From assembly GCF_003344885.1 (NCBI RefSeq), contig NZ_CP031155.1, positions 372,001-436,000 on the forward strand: a DNA stretch of 64,000 bases, in the 5' to 3' direction. Below, piece after piece: positions 45,247 to 55,257 of this stretch. Within the stretch, counting starts at the first letter, position 1. Every line of letters begins with the position of its first letter. The translations under genes and the position numbers were made by a program. The notes below the pieces were generated by a model that saw only the letters and a list, made by a program, of their open reading frames with translations, made no database searches and was not told where the DNA came from. Source of the stretch: Altererythrobacter sp. ZODW24 (lineage in GTDB: Bacteria; Pseudomonadota; Alphaproteobacteria; Sphingomonadales; Sphingomonadaceae).

Positions 45247-47010
45247 ATGGCAGGCGAAATTTCACTATCTCCGGCATTGTCCGATGCACTGGTGATTCTC
45301 GGTTCCGCCGGGATTGTCATTCCGGTGTTCGCGCGTCTGCGGATTACGCCGGTTATCGGCTTCATCCTGATCGGCCTGCTGGTCGGCCCATATGGCCTCG
45401 GCAGCTGGGTCTATGAATACCCTTGGCTCAGACATATCACTATCTCGGACCCCGAGGGTTTGGAGCCCTTTGCCGAGTTCGGGATCATCCTGCTGCTCTT
45501 CACAATCGGCCTCGAACTATCGTTTAACCGCCTGTGGAAACTAAGAAGAATGGTCTTCGGCCTTGGCGCGCTGGAGCTGCTCATCAGCGCCACATTGCTG
45601 ATGATCATATTGTCGATGATGGGGCAATATTGGACTGGAGCGCTTGGCCTCGGCCTTGCCCTCGCCCTCTCCTCCACCGCGCTTGTTCTGCATATTACCG
45701 GCACACGGTCGCCCGTTGGCCGTGCGGCGCTGTCCATGTTGCTGTTCGAAGATATCGCCATCGTTCCGATCATCTTCCTGCTCGGCGCAATGGCCCCCTT
45801 CGCCGAAACAGGCGGATGGGCGGGCGTTTGGGATGCCCTGTGGCAGGGTGCATTGATGATTGCGCTGCTGCTGATTGTTGGCCGCTTCGCCCTGCCTCGC
45901 CTATTCGCGCAAGCTGCGCGGACAAAAAGCCCCGAGCTGTTCCTCGCCGCCAGCTTGCTGGTTGTGATCGGAGCAAGCCTCGCCACTGCGGCCGTTGGCC
46001 TGTCGCCCATCGTTGGCGCCCTGATCGCCGGCTTGCTGATCGCTGAAACGGAATACCACGGCGAGGTCGAAGGCATTACCGCGCCATTTAAGGGCCTAGC
46101 GCTGGGTGTGTTCCTGATCACCGTGGGCATGAGCATCGACATAACTACGATCTGGTCTAATTTCTGGACAATCCTGCTTGCCGTCGTCGGTGTTCTGACG
46201 CTGAAGGCACTGGTGACCGGTTTGCTTCTGCGCACAATGGGCGCGAGGCGCGGTACAGCGACCGAGGCTGGCATATTGATGGCCAGTCCGTCCGAAACCA
46301 CACTGATTGTGCTTGCCGCCGCGAGTTCCGCTCTGCTCATTCAGCCCGGCACCGCGCAGTTCTGGCAAATTGTAACGGCCATCGGGCTCACGATCACGCC
46401 GCTGCTGGCGCGCCTGGGGCGGGTTATAGCGCGGCGTATCGAACCAATCCCTGAGCTACCGGCTGACCACAGCGGCGAGCCGCGCGCGATTATCATCGGA
46501 TTTGGCCGTGTCGGTCGCTTGATCGCGGATATGCTGGACAGACATGAAAAGCCCTATGTCGCCATCGATTCCGACGCCGACATCGTGGAACGGGCCAAGC
46601 GAGACGGCTACCGCGCAACGTTCGGTAATGCCACCCGCGGCGATGTGCTAGACAAGCTTGGGATCGACAATTCACCCGCTGTCATCATGACCATGGACGA
46701 ACCCGTTCTGGCACAGCGGATGACCCGGAAATTGCGCCTGGCTCATCCAAGTCTCCCAATCATCGTGCGCGCGCGCGATCCCGAAGCTGCTGGTGAACTC
46801 TACAAGGCTGGCGCAAGCCACGCCGTTCCCGAAACACTTGAAAGCTCGCTGCAGCTATCCGAGGCCGTGCTCGTCGATATGGGCGTAGCAATGGGGCCCG
46901 TGATCGCATCGATCCACGAAAAGCGCGACGAATACCGCGTTCAAATACAGGAAGGCGGCGACTTGGAGCATAAGCCCAAGCTGCGCAGCGCCACGACCAA
47001 AGCTACTTAG
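45247..47010 (+). CDS. Kef/CPA2-type cation:proton antiporter with RCK domain
   Basis: The 587-residue protein has about 12 membrane helices of the CPA2 exchanger (residues 10-405), with [37 protein letters not shown] and [20 protein letters not shown], then a cytoplasmic TrkA-N Rossmann domain beginning [18 protein letters not shown]. Such proteins exchange K+ or Na+ for protons and are gated by NAD or glutathione derivatives; no KefF-like ancillary gene is near. The start ATG follows the preceding gene by 61 bases. Its TAG shares TTAG with the alaS stop. Confidence 0.88.
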   Translation: MAGEISLSPALSDALVILGSAGIVIPVFARLRITPVIGFILIGLLVGPYGLGSWVYEYPWLRHITISDPEGLEPFAEFGIILLLFTIGLELSFNRLWKLRRMVFGLGALELLISATLLMIILSMMGQYWTGALGLGLALALSSTALVLHITGTRSPVGRAALSMLLFEDIAIVPIIFLLGAMAPFAETGGWAGVWDALWQGALMIALLLIVGRFALPRLFAQAARTKSPELFLAASLLVVIGASLATAAVGLSPIVGALIAGLLIAETEYHGEVEGITAPFKGLALGVFLITVGMSIDITTIWSNFWTILLAVVGVLTLKALVTGLLLRTMGARRGTATEAGILMASPSETTLIVLAAASSALLIQPGTAQFWQIVTAIGLTITPLLARLGRVIARRIEPIPELPADHSGEPRAIIIGFGRVGRLIADMLDRHEKPYVAIDSDADIVERAKRDGYRATFGNATRGDVLDKLGIDNSPAVIMTMDEPVLAQRMTRKLRLAHPSLPIIVRARDPEAAGELYKAGASHAVPETLESSLQLSEAVLVDMGVAMGPVIASIHEKRDEYRVQIQEGGDLEHKPKLRSATTKAT

Positions 47011-49658
47011 CCAGCAATCAACGCCCTCACAGCGTCGAGCGCTTCGCTAGCCTTTGACCCATCCGGCCCGCCGCCCTGCGCCATATCCGGCCTACCGCCG
47101 CCGCCCTTGCCCCCCAGCGCTTCAACGCCCGCACGGACCAGCGCAGTTGCATCGAACCGGTCAGTCAGGTCAGCAGTTACCGCCGCCGCAAATGCCGCCC
47201 GACCATCGTTTATCGCGACGATTGCTGCGATGCCGGAGCCCATGCGGTTCTTGGCTTCATCCAGCAGCGGTCGCAGTTCCTTGGGATTTAAGCCTTCAAC
47301 GACCTGACCGCTGAATGCCACGCCGCCAATGTCCTCATCAGCCGCCGCCCCGCCGGATGTACCGCCGCCGAGCGCTAGGGCCTTCTGAGCATCAGCGAGT
47401 TCTTTTTCCATGCGTTTACGCTCATCGATAAGCGCCGCAACGCGTGCCTCAACTTCGTCAGGCGCAGTTTTGAGAGCGCTGGCAACATTTTTGAGTGTTT
47501 CCTCTCGGCCAACAAGCCATTGACGCGCGGCCTCGCCCGTTAACGCTTCGATCCGGCGCACCCCTGATGACACGGCACTTTCGGAGATGATCCGGAACAC
47601 GCCGATGTCGCCCATGGCGTTCACATGGGTGCCGCCGCAAAGTTCGACCGAGTAATTCAGTCCCTTGTCGCCGATCCGGCCCATGGAAAGTACGCGAACT
47701 TCTTCGCCGTATTTCTCGCCAAACAGGGCGAGAGCGCCGGCTTCAACGGCATCATCGGGACTCATCAGCCGAGTGCTTACTGGATCATTTGCGCGAATTT
47801 CATTGTTCACATCAGTTTCGATCTGGGCAATTTCGGCCGGTGTCATCGGCTTGGGATGCGAGAAGTCAAAACGCAGCCGGTCTTCTGCAACCAGCGACCC
47901 TTTTTGCGTCACATGGCCGCCTAAACGTTTCCGCAGTGCCGCATGCAGCAAATGCGTGGCCGAATGGTTGGCACGAATTGCATCACGGCGCTCGGCATCG
48001 ACTTTCAGATGAACTGTGTCGCCCACGGAGATACTGCCCGCATCGACCTTGCCCTGATGGGCGTGCAAGCGGCCAAGCGGCTTGGATGTATCGGTGACCG
48101 TCAGCGCGAGGCGTTTGTCGCCCGTGATCGCGCCAGAATCCCCCGTCTGTCCGCCGCTTTCGCCGTAGAACGGGGTCTGGTTGGTCAGGACGATCAATTC
48201 TGTGCCAGCGTCGGCGCGATCTACTTCTTTGCCGTCCACCAGCAAAGCGACAACACCGCCCTCACCTTCGGTTGAACTGTATCCGGTGAATTCAGTCGCG
48301 CCTTCACGCTCGGCAATGTCGAACCACATTTCCCCGTCTGCAGCTTGGCCAGAGCCCTTCCAAGCGGCGCGCGCCGCCTTCTTCTGTTCGGACATGGCGG
48401 CATCGAAACCATCGCGGTCGACTGTAATCCCGTCCGCCCGCAGGGCGTCTTCGGTTAAATCATAAGGGAAGCCGAATGTGTCATAGAGCTTAAAGGCAGT
48501 TTCGCCGGGGAGTTCGTCACCTTCGGAGAGGCCATCGGTTGCCTGATCAAGCAGCTTCAGGCCCTTATCAAGTGTCTGCCGGAAACGTGTTTCTTCACGC
48601 TCCAACACGTCTTCGATCAAATCCTGTCCGCGCGACAATTCGGGGAATGCATGTCCCATTTCTTCGACCAGCGATGGCACGAGACGGTGCATCAGCGGAT
48701 CGCTCGCACCCAGCAGATGGGCGTGACGCATAGCGCGGCGCATGATCCGGCGCAGGACATATCCGCGACCTTCGTTCGATGGCAGGACGCCGTCGGCCAG
48801 CAGGAAACTGGTTGAACGCAAATGGTCGGCAATAACGCGGTGGCTGGCAAGTTGGTCGCCTTCTGCCTTGGTACCGGTCAGAGACTGTGATGCCTCGATC
48901 AGCGCCTTGAACGTATCGGTGTCGTAATTGTTGTGCACGCCTTGCATGACGGCAGCGACACGCTCGAGGCCCATGCCCGTATCGATCGAAGGCTTGGGCA
49001 GCGGACGACGTTCGCCCTCGGCATTTTGGTCGAATTGCATGAAGACGAGATTCCAAATCTCGACAAAGCGGTCGCCATCTTCATCCGGTGATCCCGGAGG
49101 ACCTCCCTCAATGTGATCGCCGTGATCGTAGAAAATCTCGCTGCACGGTCCGCACGGCCCTGTGTCGCCCATCGACCAGAAATTGTCGGCAGTTGCGATG
49201 CGAATGATCCGGTCATCGGGCAGGCCAGCAATGCGCTGCCACAGCGCAAAAGCTTCATCATCGTCGTGATAGACTGTCGCGGTCAGGCGGCCCGCATCCA
49301 GGCCCCACTCTTTCGTCAGCAGCGTCCAGGCATGCTCGATCGCATCCGCTTTGAAATAGTCGCCGAAGGAAAAGTTGCCGAGCATTTCGAAGAATGTGTG
49401 GTGGCGAGCGGTATATCCGACGTTGTCGAGATCATTGTGTTTGCCGCCGGCACGCACACATTTTTGCGAACTTGTGGCACGCGGAGCAGGCGGTGTTTCC
49501 AAACCCGTAAAAACATTCTTGAACGGGACCATACCCGCATTGACGAACATGAGCGTCGGATCATTATAGGGAACTAGCGGCGCGCTTGGCTCTTCCGCGT
49601 GGCCATTGGCCGCGAAATAGTCGAGAAAAGAGCGGCGAATTTCATTGGTCGATTGCAT
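47007..49658 (-). CDS. alaS: Alanyl-tRNA synthetase
   Basis: AlaRS charges tRNA-Ala and edits mischarged Ser and Gly. The 883-residue enzyme contains class II motifs in [19 protein letters not shown] and [13 protein letters not shown], the editing-site zinc motif [12 protein letters not shown] and CGGTHV, and the C-terminal DHHA1 domain with [15 protein letters not shown]. Length matches the family. The start gives [20 protein letters not shown]. The stop overlaps the antiporter's by TTAG. In many alphaproteobacteria alaS follows recA; here the methyltransferase lies between them. Confidence 0.97.
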   Translation of the reverse strand: MQSTNEIRRSFLDYFAANGHAEEPSAPLVPYNDPTLMFVNAGMVPFKNVFTGLETPPAPRATSSQKCVRAGGKHNDLDNVGYTARHHTFFEMLGNFSFGDYFKADAIEHAWTLLTKEWGLDAGRLTATVYHDDDEAFALWQRIAGLPDDRIIRIATADNFWSMGDTGPCGPCSEIFYDHGDHIEGGPPGSPDEDGDRFVEIWNLVFMQFDQNAEGERRPLPKPSIDTGMGLERVAAVMQGVHNNYDTDTFKALIEASQSLTGTKAEGDQLASHRVIADHLRSTSFLLADGVLPSNEGRGYVLRRIMRRAMRHAHLLGASDPLMHRLVPSLVEEMGHAFPELSRGQDLIEDVLEREETRFRQTLDKGLKLLDQATDGLSEGDELPGETAFKLYDTFGFPYDLTEDALRADGITVDRDGFDAAMSEQKKAARAAWKGSGQAADGEMWFDIAEREGATEFTGYSSTEGEGGVVALLVDGKEVDRADAGTELIVLTNQTPFYGESGGQTGDSGAITGDKRLALTVTDTSKPLGRLHAHQGKVDAGSISVGDTVHLKVDAERRDAIRANHSATHLLHAALRKRLGGHVTQKGSLVAEDRLRFDFSHPKPMTPAEIAQIETDVNNEIRANDPVSTRLMSPDDAVEAGALALFGEKYGEEVRVLSMGRIGDKGLNYSVELCGGTHVNAMGDIGVFRIISESAVSSGVRRIEALTGEAARQWLVGREETLKNVASALKTAPDEVEARVAALIDERKRMEKELADAQKALALGGGTSGGAAADEDIGGVAFSGQVVEGLNPKELRPLLDEAKNRMGSGIAAIVAINDGRAAFAAAVTADLTDRFDATALVRAGVEALGGKGGGGRPDMAQGGGPDGSKASEALDAVRALIAG

Positions 49659-49728
49659 GGGCGGGACTTAATCATCGGCACAAATGCTGACAAGCACTCA
49701 ATGCATGTAGTGACTGTCGTTTATGCCT

Positions 49729-50550
49729 TCAGGCAGTCGCTGTTACAATCCACGCTGCTGCGCCCAGCGCCACGATGCTTCCGTCAACGCGCGACGAAAG
49801 ATAGCTGCGAAGCTTAGCGATAAATAGGGCGCGTTCGTCGTGATCAAGAGCACGCGCCGCCGCTGCAGCCGGGCCGATGCTCAAAAGATATGAAACGGCG
49901 TCTTCGACAGGATCATCACCTGCTCCAGCAATGTAAGCAAAGTCTACCGGTTCAAACTCGATATTCTTCCAACCGGCTTCGCTCAGTGTATCCGATACGA
50001 AATCGCGATCAGCGAAAGCGAAGGGACCCGGACGATATCCCGGGGCCGGCTTTTCCACTGCCCCGTCAGGCAAGAGTCCCGCGAGGCCTGTGAGCCATGG
50101 ATTGTTGTCAAAGCGTTGGAAGCACGAGAACACTAGCCGAGCTTCTGGCGTTGCCGCCATGCGCAAATGACTGAATGCGCGCACCGGATCATCGAAGAAC
50201 ATCACACCGTGGCGCGACATGATCAGATCGGGCTTCCAGCTAGCATCGTCCCATTCGCCAGCGTCCATCACGGCGAATTTGACGTTGTTGTTAGAGGCGC
50301 GCTCGCGGGCCACCTCGACAAGCTCTTCGCTGATGTCGATACCGCGAATAACGGCCTGCGGATGACTGCGGGCAAGCGCCAGCGATAGTTCGCCTGCGCC
50401 GCACCCGACATCGAGAGCACGCTCAATCTGCATCCCGCGTGCGACCTGTAACAGGCGATCCGTCAAACCAGCGAAGCTACGGTCCGTACGGCGCCATTCG
50501 CGCGACCAAGTCTGCCCGACTTGTCCCTGCCACTCGCTTCCGTCCGTCAT
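49729..50550 (-). CDS. Class I SAM-dependent methyltransferase
   Basis: The 273-residue protein begins GQVGQTWSREWRRTDRSFAG and has motif I ALDVGCGAGELSLALARSH, VIRGIDISEELVEVARERA and motif IV DLIMSRHGVMFFDDP. This is a small-molecule methyltransferase pattern without a specific signature. The C-terminal part is Ala-rich. It lies between recA and alaS on the same strand, but the recA terminator separates it from recA. Substrate unknown. Confidence 0.85.
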   Translation of the reverse strand: MTDGSEWQGQVGQTWSREWRRTDRSFAGLTDRLLQVARGMQIERALDVGCGAGELSLALARSHPQAVIRGIDISEELVEVARERASNNNVKFAVMDAGEWDDASWKPDLIMSRHGVMFFDDPVRAFSHLRMAATPEARLVFSCFQRFDNNPWLTGLAGLLPDGAVEKPAPGYRPGPFAFADRDFVSDTLSEAGWKNIEFEPVDFAYIAGAGDDPVEDAVSYLLSIGPAAAAARALDHDERALFIAKLRSYLSSRVDGSIVALGAAAWIVTATA

Positions 50551-50689
50551 GCCTTACCCCGAATATGCTTTGTACCTGTTTCTATAAGGCACCGGGTATA
50601 TGTTTAATCCCTAAGCACAAATGGTAAAGGGCTTAAGGTTTCGGGAGGGTTTGCATCTACAACAGGCTCGGTCCCGGCCGTTCAAACAA

Positions 50690-50736
50690 AGAAAAGCCGG
50701 TGCACTAGATCTCGGTTGAGATCACGGCACCGGCTT
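50690..50736 (-). terminator. Terminator after recA
   Basis: AAGCCGGTGC (50694-50703) and GCACCGGCTT (50727-50736) form a 10-bp stem, and inside it GATCTC/GAGATC (50708-50713, 50718-50723) forms another. On the minus strand the stem ends in TTTTCTTTG. It follows the recA stop by about 40 bases. Confidence 0.85.
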
Positions 50737-50776
50737 CACATTTTCCCGCTCGCAAACAAATGCGCGCGCTTGAGGA

Positions 50777-51844
50777 TCAGTCTTCAGGCTTCGCGCTTGG
50801 CCCTTCGAGCAGCTCCTCGGCGACCTTGTCGGTGCGGCTGCGGATCGCAGCTTCCAACTTGTCGCAAACTTCTGGATTATCTTTCAGATAGGTCTTAGAA
50901 TTCTCACGGCCTTGACCGATGCGGATGCTGTCATAGCTGAACCAACTACCTGACTTCTCCACGAGCCCTGCCTTCACGCCAAGATCGAGGATCTCGCCGC
51001 GCTTGGACACGCCTTCGCCGTACATGATATCGAATTCGACCTGCTTGAACGGCGGTGCAACCTTGTTCTTGACCACTTTAACGCGGGTCGCGTTACCGAC
51101 CACTTCGTCACGGTCTTTGATCGCACCGATGCGGCGGATGTCGAGACGAACCGAAGCGTAGAACTTGAGCGCATTACCGCCAGTCGTGGTTTCAGGGTTA
51201 CCATACATCACGCCGATTTTCATCCGCAGCTGGTTGATGAAGATCACCATCGTCTTCGAACGGGCAATCGAACCTGTCAGTTTGCGCAGGCTCTGCGACA
51301 TCAGGCGGGCTTGCAGGCCAACATGGCTGTCGCCCATCTCGCCTTCGATTTCAGCACGCGGCACAAGTGCGGCGACCGAGTCAATCACGAGGATATCGAT
51401 GGCGTTGGAGCGAACCAGCGTATCGACGATTTCAAGCGCCTGCTCACCTGTATCAGGCTGCGAGACAATCAACTCGTCAATGTCGACGCCCAACGCCTTC
51501 GCATAGATGGGGTCGAGCGCATGCTCTGCGTCAACGAAAGCAGCTGTGCCGCCACCCTTCTGCGCTTCAGCAATAGTGTGCAACGCGAGTGTGGTTTTGC
51601 CTGAGCTTTCGGGACCATAAATTTCGACCACCCGGCCACGTGGCAGGCCGCCGATGCCAAGGGCAATGTCGAGACCCAGCGAACCGGTGGAGATGGATTC
51701 AATCTCCAGCGCTTTACGGCTGCCCAGCTTCATCGCTGAGCCTTTACCAAATGCACGGTCAATCTGTGCGAGTGCGGCGTCGAGAGCCTTCTGACGGTCC
51801 ACGTTCTTTTCCTTACCTTCTACGAGCTTAAGACTTGCTGCCAT
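50777..51844 (-). CDS. recA: Recombinase RecA
   Basis: RecA forms filaments on single-stranded DNA, promotes strand exchange and triggers LexA self-cleavage. The 355-residue product has the Walker A loop GPESSGKTT (77-85), the VDAEHALDP segment, LLVIDS-type Walker B ([20 protein letters not shown]), the DNA-binding loops and an acidic C-terminus. I chose the ATG complementary to 51842-51844 with GGAG upstream; ATG 51862 is an alternative. An SOS box overlaps its promoter and a terminator follows. Confidence 0.98.
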   Translation of the reverse strand: MAASLKLVEGKEKNVDRQKALDAALAQIDRAFGKGSAMKLGSRKALEIESISTGSLGLDIALGIGGLPRGRVVEIYGPESSGKTTLALHTIAEAQKGGGTAAFVDAEHALDPIYAKALGVDIDELIVSQPDTGEQALEIVDTLVRSNAIDILVIDSVAALVPRAEIEGEMGDSHVGLQARLMSQSLRKLTGSIARSKTMVIFINQLRMKIGVMYGNPETTTGGNALKFYASVRLDIRRIGAIKDRDEVVGNATRVKVVKNKVAPPFKQVEFDIMYGEGVSKRGEILDLGVKAGLVEKSGSWFSYDSIRIGQGRENSKTYLKDNPEVCDKLEAAIRSRTDKVAEELLEGPSAKPED

Positions 51845-51909
51845 GACACTGTCTCCATCCATTGACCAGAGCACCCAATTGGTTGCCCCCGTTTGATCTT
51901 GTGAGACAG

Positions 51910-51938
51910 TATGTACCGACTTTGTTCTCATAGAACAA
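51910..51938 (-). promoter_or_regulatory. recA promoter
   Basis: On the minus strand TTGTTC (complement of 51933-51938) and TACATA (complement of 51910-51915) are 17 bases apart, a good sigma-70 arrangement, with a start near 51903. The -35 element shares bases with the LexA box. Confidence 0.6.
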
Positions 51939-51947
51939 GGGGGGAAC
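51933..51947 (-). promoter_or_regulatory. LexA (SOS) box of recA
   Basis: Minus strand reads GTTC-CCCCCTT-GTTC, an exact alphaproteobacterial GTTC-N7-GTTC operator, placed over the -35 element, where LexA would compete with RNA polymerase. Confidence 0.88.
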
Positions 51948-51953
51948 AAGAAA

Positions 51954-51974
51954 TTTCCTACATTTCATAGGAAA
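51954..51974. terminator. Dyad between the DUF4139 gene and recA
   Basis: TTTCCTA (51954-51960) and TAGGAAA (51968-51974) are perfect complements and, on the minus strand, are followed by TTTCTTG. It is a possible weak terminator for the DUF4139 genes or a regulatory dyad upstream of the recA SOS box. Confidence 0.4.
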
Positions 51975-51991
51975 CGGCAGAATTGCGCGGT

Positions 51992-52018
51992 CTTTAGCGC
52001 ATTTCCAGCATGCTAAAG
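51992..52018. repeat. Inverted repeat after the second DUF4139 gene
   Basis: CTTTAGC (51992-51998) and GCTAAAG (52012-52018) form a 7-bp stem with a 13-base loop, 4 bases after the stop of the DUF4139 gene. No T-run follows on either strand. Confidence 0.5.
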
Positions 52019-52022
52019 TGTT

Positions 52023-53672
52023 CTAATCCGCATCGATCGAGCGAATTTTCCACTTAATCTTGCGTGTTCCGTTCGCGGGAATCGTAAACTCGGCGACATG
52101 CTTCCCGTCTTTAACGCGGGTCCGGCGCAGGCCCTTGATCTCCCAGTCACTAGACCAACCCAGATCAAGGCGCACGTTCACCGGATCCGGATTGGCATTG
52201 GTCATGACGGTTTGCATTTTTGCAAACTTGCGGGGCTCATCATCAAACTCGGCCTCAGTGGTGCGGCTGCAAGCTGCATAGACTTGGCTACTCTGCCCCA
52301 GCTCGATCTCGACATCCTGACCCGAAGCATAGTCACGCAGCTGCTGTTCACCGACCAGCTGATCGCCATAGGAGCTTGGCTCGAAAATCGTGATACCGCC
52401 CATTGGCAGCGCCACGCCCAGCCCGTGCTCCTTATCATTGACCGTAGTGAGTAACATCGACGCCGCGATGCTTGGCGCTTCTTCGTCGAGATCGGAGTCG
52501 TAATACTCACTGCCCCATGGATCGCAGCTTGTTGTGTAAAGATAGTCGCCCTTCACATCCTGTTTGTTGAGGAAGGCGACTTGCTTGAGGCCCTTTGAAG
52601 CGACTGTGACCGGCAAGGGTATGCGGTAGAGTTTAAGATCGCCGAGGTTTTCCTCAGAGGCGATCATAGCTGGAGCCGCCTTACCCAGCTCACTTCTTCT
52701 GGATGCAGTGACCATGATTGCGTCACCAGACATTTCCGCCAGCTCACGCGCAACAGGCACCTGCATAGGAGCAGGAGGAGGCGGCGGAACTGCATAAGGA
52801 GATCCAGCAGCCGTGCTGCCAATCGGGAAACATGTTAGCCGCAACGGCGATGCGGTCGGCGGATTGGAAAGACCTTGAAAGTCACTCTCGATATTGATCG
52901 CGCCCGCAACTGCCATCAGATCGGCATCTTCGAAGCTTTGGCCATTATCGTTGAGGATTGTCAGCCAGGACATCAGGTTCATCCGCAATTCTTCGCCACG
53001 CTTACCTTCTTGCAAGGTGGCAACATAATGCGCCTGCCAGTCGAAACCCCATGCGAGATAAGTCAGCACCACTTGATAGGTGCCGCCTGTATCGTCGCGC
53101 GTGTTGATCGAGAACACGGGCTTGGCAGAAAGACCCGTCGGTACATTCGGGAAGGTCAGTTTCTCTGGCAGACCGGAACAGCGGACAGCCTCAAACCCTT
53201 GTGACGTTTGCAGTACCAAGCCGCCATCGGCGCGCGTGCGGACAATCGCGCTTTCGGATTTTGCCTGCCCCGTCGCCGGATTGGTTCGCGTGATCGTAAT
53301 GCGGTTGCCGAGCGTCCCGTCGACCAGCGCGCCAGGTGACAACAGATCAGCATTGCGGTTTTTCTCAATTGTGCCCTGCGGCAGGCCGGTAACAATCGCG
53401 CTGACGGCGACCATGCCCTCCGCCACGCCTTCAAAGCGAACGGTAGATTCGCCCGTAGGCAAAGTGACCGTGCGCGTTTCGCTAATCATGGCGAAGCCGC
53501 GCGGCCAACGCGTGTTCATTTGGTCGCCTTCACCGCGATTGGGGTCGCGGTAGACGGTGACAGACAGATCAGCCGCCGCAGTCGCATCCACCGCCTCGCG
53601 GGCCTGGGCCATTGCCGGCTGAGTTGCGCCGCCCAGCAGGGCAAGCGCTGAAAGGAAGGCTGCGCGCAGCAT
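52023..53672 (-). CDS. DUF4139 family secreted protein (second copy)
   Basis: The 549-residue product has a signal peptide (MLRAAFLSALALLGGATQPAMA) and an extended beta-rich domain of the DUF4139 family: LSVTVYRDPNRGE at the N-terminus, GFDWQAHYVATLQEGKRGEE in the middle, and a C-terminal RRTRVKDGKHVAEFTIPANG segment with GTRKIKWKI. It has an insert of Pro/Ala-rich sequence near residue 300 (VPPPPPAPMQVPVAREL). Function is unknown; MuiA-like relatives affect mucoidy. It lies 12 bases after its paralogue. Confidence 0.82.
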   Translation of the reverse strand: MLRAAFLSALALLGGATQPAMAQAREAVDATAAADLSVTVYRDPNRGEGDQMNTRWPRGFAMISETRTVTLPTGESTVRFEGVAEGMVAVSAIVTGLPQGTIEKNRNADLLSPGALVDGTLGNRITITRTNPATGQAKSESAIVRTRADGGLVLQTSQGFEAVRCSGLPEKLTFPNVPTGLSAKPVFSINTRDDTGGTYQVVLTYLAWGFDWQAHYVATLQEGKRGEELRMNLMSWLTILNDNGQSFEDADLMAVAGAINIESDFQGLSNPPTASPLRLTCFPIGSTAAGSPYAVPPPPPAPMQVPVARELAEMSGDAIMVTASRRSELGKAAPAMIASEENLGDLKLYRIPLPVTVASKGLKQVAFLNKQDVKGDYLYTTSCDPWGSEYYDSDLDEEAPSIAASMLLTTVNDKEHGLGVALPMGGITIFEPSSYGDQLVGEQQLRDYASGQDVEIELGQSSQVYAACSRTTEAEFDDEPRKFAKMQTVMTNANPDPVNVRLDLGWSSDWEIKGLRRTRVKDGKHVAEFTIPANGTRKIKWKIRSIDAD

Positions 53673-53684
53673 GGCCTACCCTGC

Positions 53685-55190
53685 TCAGTAACGCGTTTCG
53701 AAGGTGACCCTGACGACCCGCTTGCCATTGGCCGGCACAGGGATCGTATATTTGCGCGTGCCTGCGTTCAGCTGTTCGCCGACCACATCCTCGCTCGAAA
53801 TGCGGAAGTCACGGCTCCACCAGCCGCGGTCCAAGCCGCCTTGATACAGCACAACATCAACCGGCGTATTTTTCGCGTTGGTGAGCGTGTAGCGCATGGT
53901 TGTGCGGTAATAATCGACCCGGCGCTCCGCTTCGATGCGCTCGACTTCCACGCCGTCCTTGATGACGCGGTAACGCGCAGTGCGCTCATACTCACCCTTG
54001 GAAATCTTGTCGCGCTTCTCAACCTCGGCTTGCAGGAAGATATCGAAAGCATCGCCGGTTTTGAGCGTCAGTTCGCTGCCCATTGGCGTGTGACCGATGC
54101 CGTTTTCGCCGATGAATTGCGGCGTGCCTTCTTGGTCGCGCTGATAAAAACGCACGGTGCCTGCGGGTAGCGCATCGCCAAGCCCCCCTTCGCTGGAGGA
54201 ACTGAATGACAGGCTGCTCGCGACATTTATCGGACTGCTGTCGCTGGAGAGCCAACCAATGGCGCGGGAATAAGTCTTCTTCGCAGGAACGCCTTGGACA
54301 TCCATGAAGCTGACTTGCTTCGTCTGGTTGTTGGCAATCGTTGTGCGCCCGCTGATGGGATAGAGATAGAAATCGCCAAGCTGCTCGCGGTTAGCGGTTT
54401 CGGTGCCCGGGCGAACCGGACCGCGCCCACGGCTGCTGCGACGGCCCGCGCCTTGCCCCGGACTGCCGGCAACCAGCAATGTATCGGCATTATGGAAGGT
54501 CGTGCCGGTGTTGTTGGTCAGCGTGACCCAGCCCTGCATATCGATCGTGCTCTTGGCTTCGTCATACAGCGCAACATAATCGGCCGACCAGCCAAGCTGC
54601 GGCGTTAGATAGCGGATCGAGGCAGGACGGGTACCCGCCGTATCGCTTTGCACAGTGACCGAAAGAGTCGGACGGGCGCGCAGATTGGACGGAACACGGT
54701 CGAAGACAGCGCGGACGGGCAAGCCATCATCACGCAGCACTTCGATCCGGTCGCCGATTTTCACAACCACGCCGCCAGCTGTCGAAAGGACTGTCGCGCG
54801 CTCCCGCGTTTCCTTGCCAGTGGCTGGATTGGTCCGCACCAGAGTTATCGTCTGGCCGATGGCTTTTTCCATCAGTTTCGTCGGCGTCAGCAGGTCGAAA
54901 TCGAAGTTTTGTTCGATAATACCAGCACCGCGCGCGGCGAAGCTGACAGTTTCTGGACGGATACGTGCAGAGACATCGGGAAACTCAATCCGGCTGCGGC
55001 CCCGCTGGATATTCAGCTGGCGAATATCCTGCACCAAGGCTTGATTGTTGTTGTAGATGGTAACGGAGACATCCCCCTGCGCAGTGGCATCGGGATCAAT
55101 CGGAGCGTTTGACTGGGCGAAGATTGGAGCTGTGAAAGCCAGCAATGCAAATGCCGGAACTGCGCCGACTTTTTGTCCCAGTGAAACCAT
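53685..55190 (-). CDS. DUF4139 family secreted protein (first copy)
   Basis: The 501-residue product starts with a signal peptide (MVSLGQKVGAVPAFALLAF to IFAQS), then VSVTIYNNNQALVQDIRQL, PETVSFAARGAGIIEQNFDF and LGWSADYVALYDEAKST, and ends with RKYTIPVPANGKRVVRVTFE. The three landmarks align with the neighbour's, so the two arose by tandem duplication and have diverged strongly. I start at the ATG complementary to 55188-55190, with AGGAGAGACG upstream. It is the first gene of the pair; the cckA stop lies 67 bases further upstream. Confidence 0.85.
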   Translation of the reverse strand: MVSLGQKVGAVPAFALLAFTAPIFAQSNAPIDPDATAQGDVSVTIYNNNQALVQDIRQLNIQRGRSRIEFPDVSARIRPETVSFAARGAGIIEQNFDFDLLTPTKLMEKAIGQTITLVRTNPATGKETRERATVLSTAGGVVVKIGDRIEVLRDDGLPVRAVFDRVPSNLRARPTLSVTVQSDTAGTRPASIRYLTPQLGWSADYVALYDEAKSTIDMQGWVTLTNNTGTTFHNADTLLVAGSPGQGAGRRSSRGRGPVRPGTETANREQLGDFYLYPISGRTTIANNQTKQVSFMDVQGVPAKKTYSRAIGWLSSDSSPINVASSLSFSSSSEGGLGDALPAGTVRFYQRDQEGTPQFIGENGIGHTPMGSELTLKTGDAFDIFLQAEVEKRDKISKGEYERTARYRVIKDGVEVERIEAERRVDYYRTTMRYTLTNAKNTPVDVVLYQGGLDRGWWSRDFRISSEDVVGEQLNAGTRKYTIPVPANGKRVVRVTFETRY

Positions 55191-55257
55191 GTGATCGTCT
55201 CTCCTATGTTTCGTCTCATCGCAAACTGGACTTCCCAGATTTATCGCGGCTGAACGT

